Source of the DNA: an uncultured Roseiflexaceae bacterium
GTDB taxonomy: Bacteria > Chloroflexota > Chloroflexia > Chloroflexales > Roseiflexaceae
Length of the DNA stretch: 5,846 bases
Assembly (NCBI GenBank): GCA_937974195.1
Contig: CALJIC010000012.1
Coordinates: 1 to 5,846 of the forward strand
Reading direction: 5' to 3'
Part shown: positions 4,939-5,846 of the stretch, in pieces
How positions within the stretch are numbered: position 1 is the stretch's first letter
Layout: each line of letters starts with the position of its first letter
Made by a program: the position numbers and the translations under genes
The notes under the pieces: model-generated
The model's database searches: none
Told to the model about the DNA's origin: nothing
What the model saw: the letters and a program-made list of their open reading frames with translations, nothing else

Positions 4939-5846
4939 ATGCCCAAGCGACGCGCCCACGGCGAAGGCACACTGTCCTACGACGAGAAGCGCAAGCGCTG
5001 GTTCTACTACCTGCCCCGCGATGAGACCGGCGCGCGGCAGCGCATCAGCGGCAAGACCCGGGCGGAGGTGCTGGCCAAGGCCGAGGAGCTGAAGGCCAAG
5101 CGCGCCCAGGGCCTCGACCTCGACGCCAAGCAGCCCACTATCGAGCAGTTCAGCGAGGTCTGGCTGCGCGACGTAGTCAAGCGCACCCGCCGCGCGAGCA
5201 CCCACGACGGCTACGAGCAGATGTTCCGCCTCTACATCAACCCCAGGCTCGGCAAGATCCGCCTCGACAAGCTCACCGCTGCCCGCGTCCAGGGCTGGAT
5301 CAACATGCTCGTCGACGCCAGGCACAGCGCCGCGACGGTGCGCAACGCCTACCTGCGCCTGCGGGGGATGCTCGACGTCGCGGTGCGCTACCGGCTGATC
5401 AACGTCAACCCGGCCAAGGAGGTCGACTTGCCACCGCTCACCAACGACCGCCCGCGCGTGCTCAGCCTCGCCGAGGCCCGGGTCCTGCTCCGCGCCGCCG
5501 ACGGCATGCTCGACCTGCGCAAGCTCTATACGACAAAGAACAGGCGGACCAAGAAACTGCCAAAGCTGGGCACGCGCTACGCGCTGGTCTACCACCTGCT
5601 GCTCGCGCTCGGGCTGCGCCGCGGCGAGGGTCTCGGGCTGAGCTGGGACGACCTCGACTGGGAAGCGAGCACCGTGCAGGTGCGCCGCCAGGTACAGGTG
5701 GTTAAAATGAAGGTGGTGGTCAGCGAGTACACCAAGACCGACGCCGGGCGGCGCACCTTGCCGCTCGCGCCCCCGCTCCTTGAGCGGCTTCGTGCCTACC
5801 GGCTCAATCAGGAGGAGGAGCGTGCGCTGATGGGGCCGGGCTGGAA
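4939..5846 (+). CDS. Tyrosine recombinase / phage-type integrase (3' partial)
   Basis: The frame runs open from ATG 4939 to the right edge, giving 302 complete codons. Residues about 1-60 form a basic arm-type DNA-binding region (GEGTLSYDEKRKRWFYY, then GKTRAEVLAKAEEL). Residues about 67-165 form the SAM-like core-binding domain (TIEQFSEVWL, LGKIRLDKLT, NPAKEVDLPP). The catalytic domain begins near residue 172. It shows the first catalytic Arg at R227 in GLRRGE (codon 5617-5619) and the beta-hairpin Lys at K266 in TKTDAGRRTLPL (codon 5734-5736). The His-x-x-Arg box and the Tyr nucleophile would lie beyond the window. Compared with my memory of the family, a Lys/Arg-rich segment (residues 195-213, 5521-5577) looks like an insertion of about 18 residues before the first catalytic helix. 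The enzyme would integrate and excise the element by strand exchange between att sites. No tRNA target is visible here. Its activity depends on the missing C-terminus being intact. Confidence 0.93.
   Translation, partial: MPKRRAHGEGTLSYDEKRKRWFYYLPRDETGARQRISGKTRAEVLAKAEELKAKRAQGLDLDAKQPTIEQFSEVWLRDVVKRTRRASTHDGYEQMFRLYINPRLGKIRLDKLTAARVQGWINMLVDARHSAATVRNAYLRLRGMLDVAVRYRLINVNPAKEVDLPPLTNDRPRVLSLAEARVLLRAADGMLDLRKLYTTKNRRTKKLPKLGTRYALVYHLLLALGLRRGEGLGLSWDDLDWEASTVQVRRQVQVVKMKVVVSEYTKTDAGRRTLPLAPPLLERLRAYRLNQEEERALMGPGW

Larger units (their letters stand above)
1..5846. mobile_element. Internal part of a probable integrative mobile element
   Basis: A methylase/helicase-type SNF2 protein, two small unknown genes, RadC and a tyrosine integrase all point the same way with no chromosomal housekeeping gene among them. 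This gene set is typical of integrative conjugative or mobilizable elements and integrated plasmids. Neither element end is identified, no relaxase or transfer gene is seen, and the boundaries are outside the window, so the element type is inference. Confidence 0.6.

Noticed and set aside
4852..5595. Minus-strand open frame of 247 codons
   Set aside because: It is opposite the integrase, which has intact arm, core-binding and catalytic motifs. The antisense product is low-complexity and unrecognised.
1..5846. CRISPR array, tRNA or rRNA gene
   Set aside because: No regularly spaced repeats were found, and no tRNA cloverleaf or rRNA-like sequence was seen. The 12-bp repeat at 4800-4823 has no spacers.

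Overview
The window is GC-rich, with third codon positions mostly G or C, and every supported gene reads rightward. Gene content points to the right-hand part of an integrative mobile element (ICE, IME or integrated plasmid) in a high-GC bacterium. A Chloroflexota host is my guess from the general look of the proteins; no rRNA, tRNA or housekeeping gene is present to confirm it.

Layout. (1) 2-3199: C-terminal, helicase part of a very large SNF2-type superfamily 2 protein of the kind usually fused behind an N6-adenine methylase domain in plasmids, ICEs and phages (N12-class methylase/helicase, DarB-like). Its 5' end lies outside the window. (2) 3200-3280: short spacer with a strong 14-bp hairpin. 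(3) 3281-3808: basic, Trp/Arg-rich protein of 175 aa that I do not recognise. (4) 3809-3909: spacer with an 8-bp hairpin. (5) 3910-4122: 70-aa basic protein with a Gly/Arg-rich N-terminus. (6) 4122-4787: RadC-family JAMM protein, overlapping the previous gene by one base (TGATG). (7) 4788-4938: relatively AT-rich spacer with a 12-bp tandem repeat and an inverted repeat, a candidate integrase-binding or attachment region. (8) 4939 to the right edge: tyrosine recombinase (integrase), cut off before its His-x-x-Arg and Tyr catalytic residues.

How the genes may work together. Helicase/methylase plus RadC is a recurrent pair on mobile elements, usually linked to DNA protection, anti-restriction or post-transfer DNA processing, while the integrase would insert and excise the element. 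The helicase and the unknown 175-aa protein both end in a QLxLF peptide (QLPLF and QLCLF). This resembles the beta sliding clamp-binding pentapeptide and suggests that two unrelated neighbouring proteins may both be tethered to the host replication clamp. This shared tail is the most interesting hint of an undescribed functional unit here; it is inference from short motifs. All coordinates and motif positions were read by hand from the sequence.
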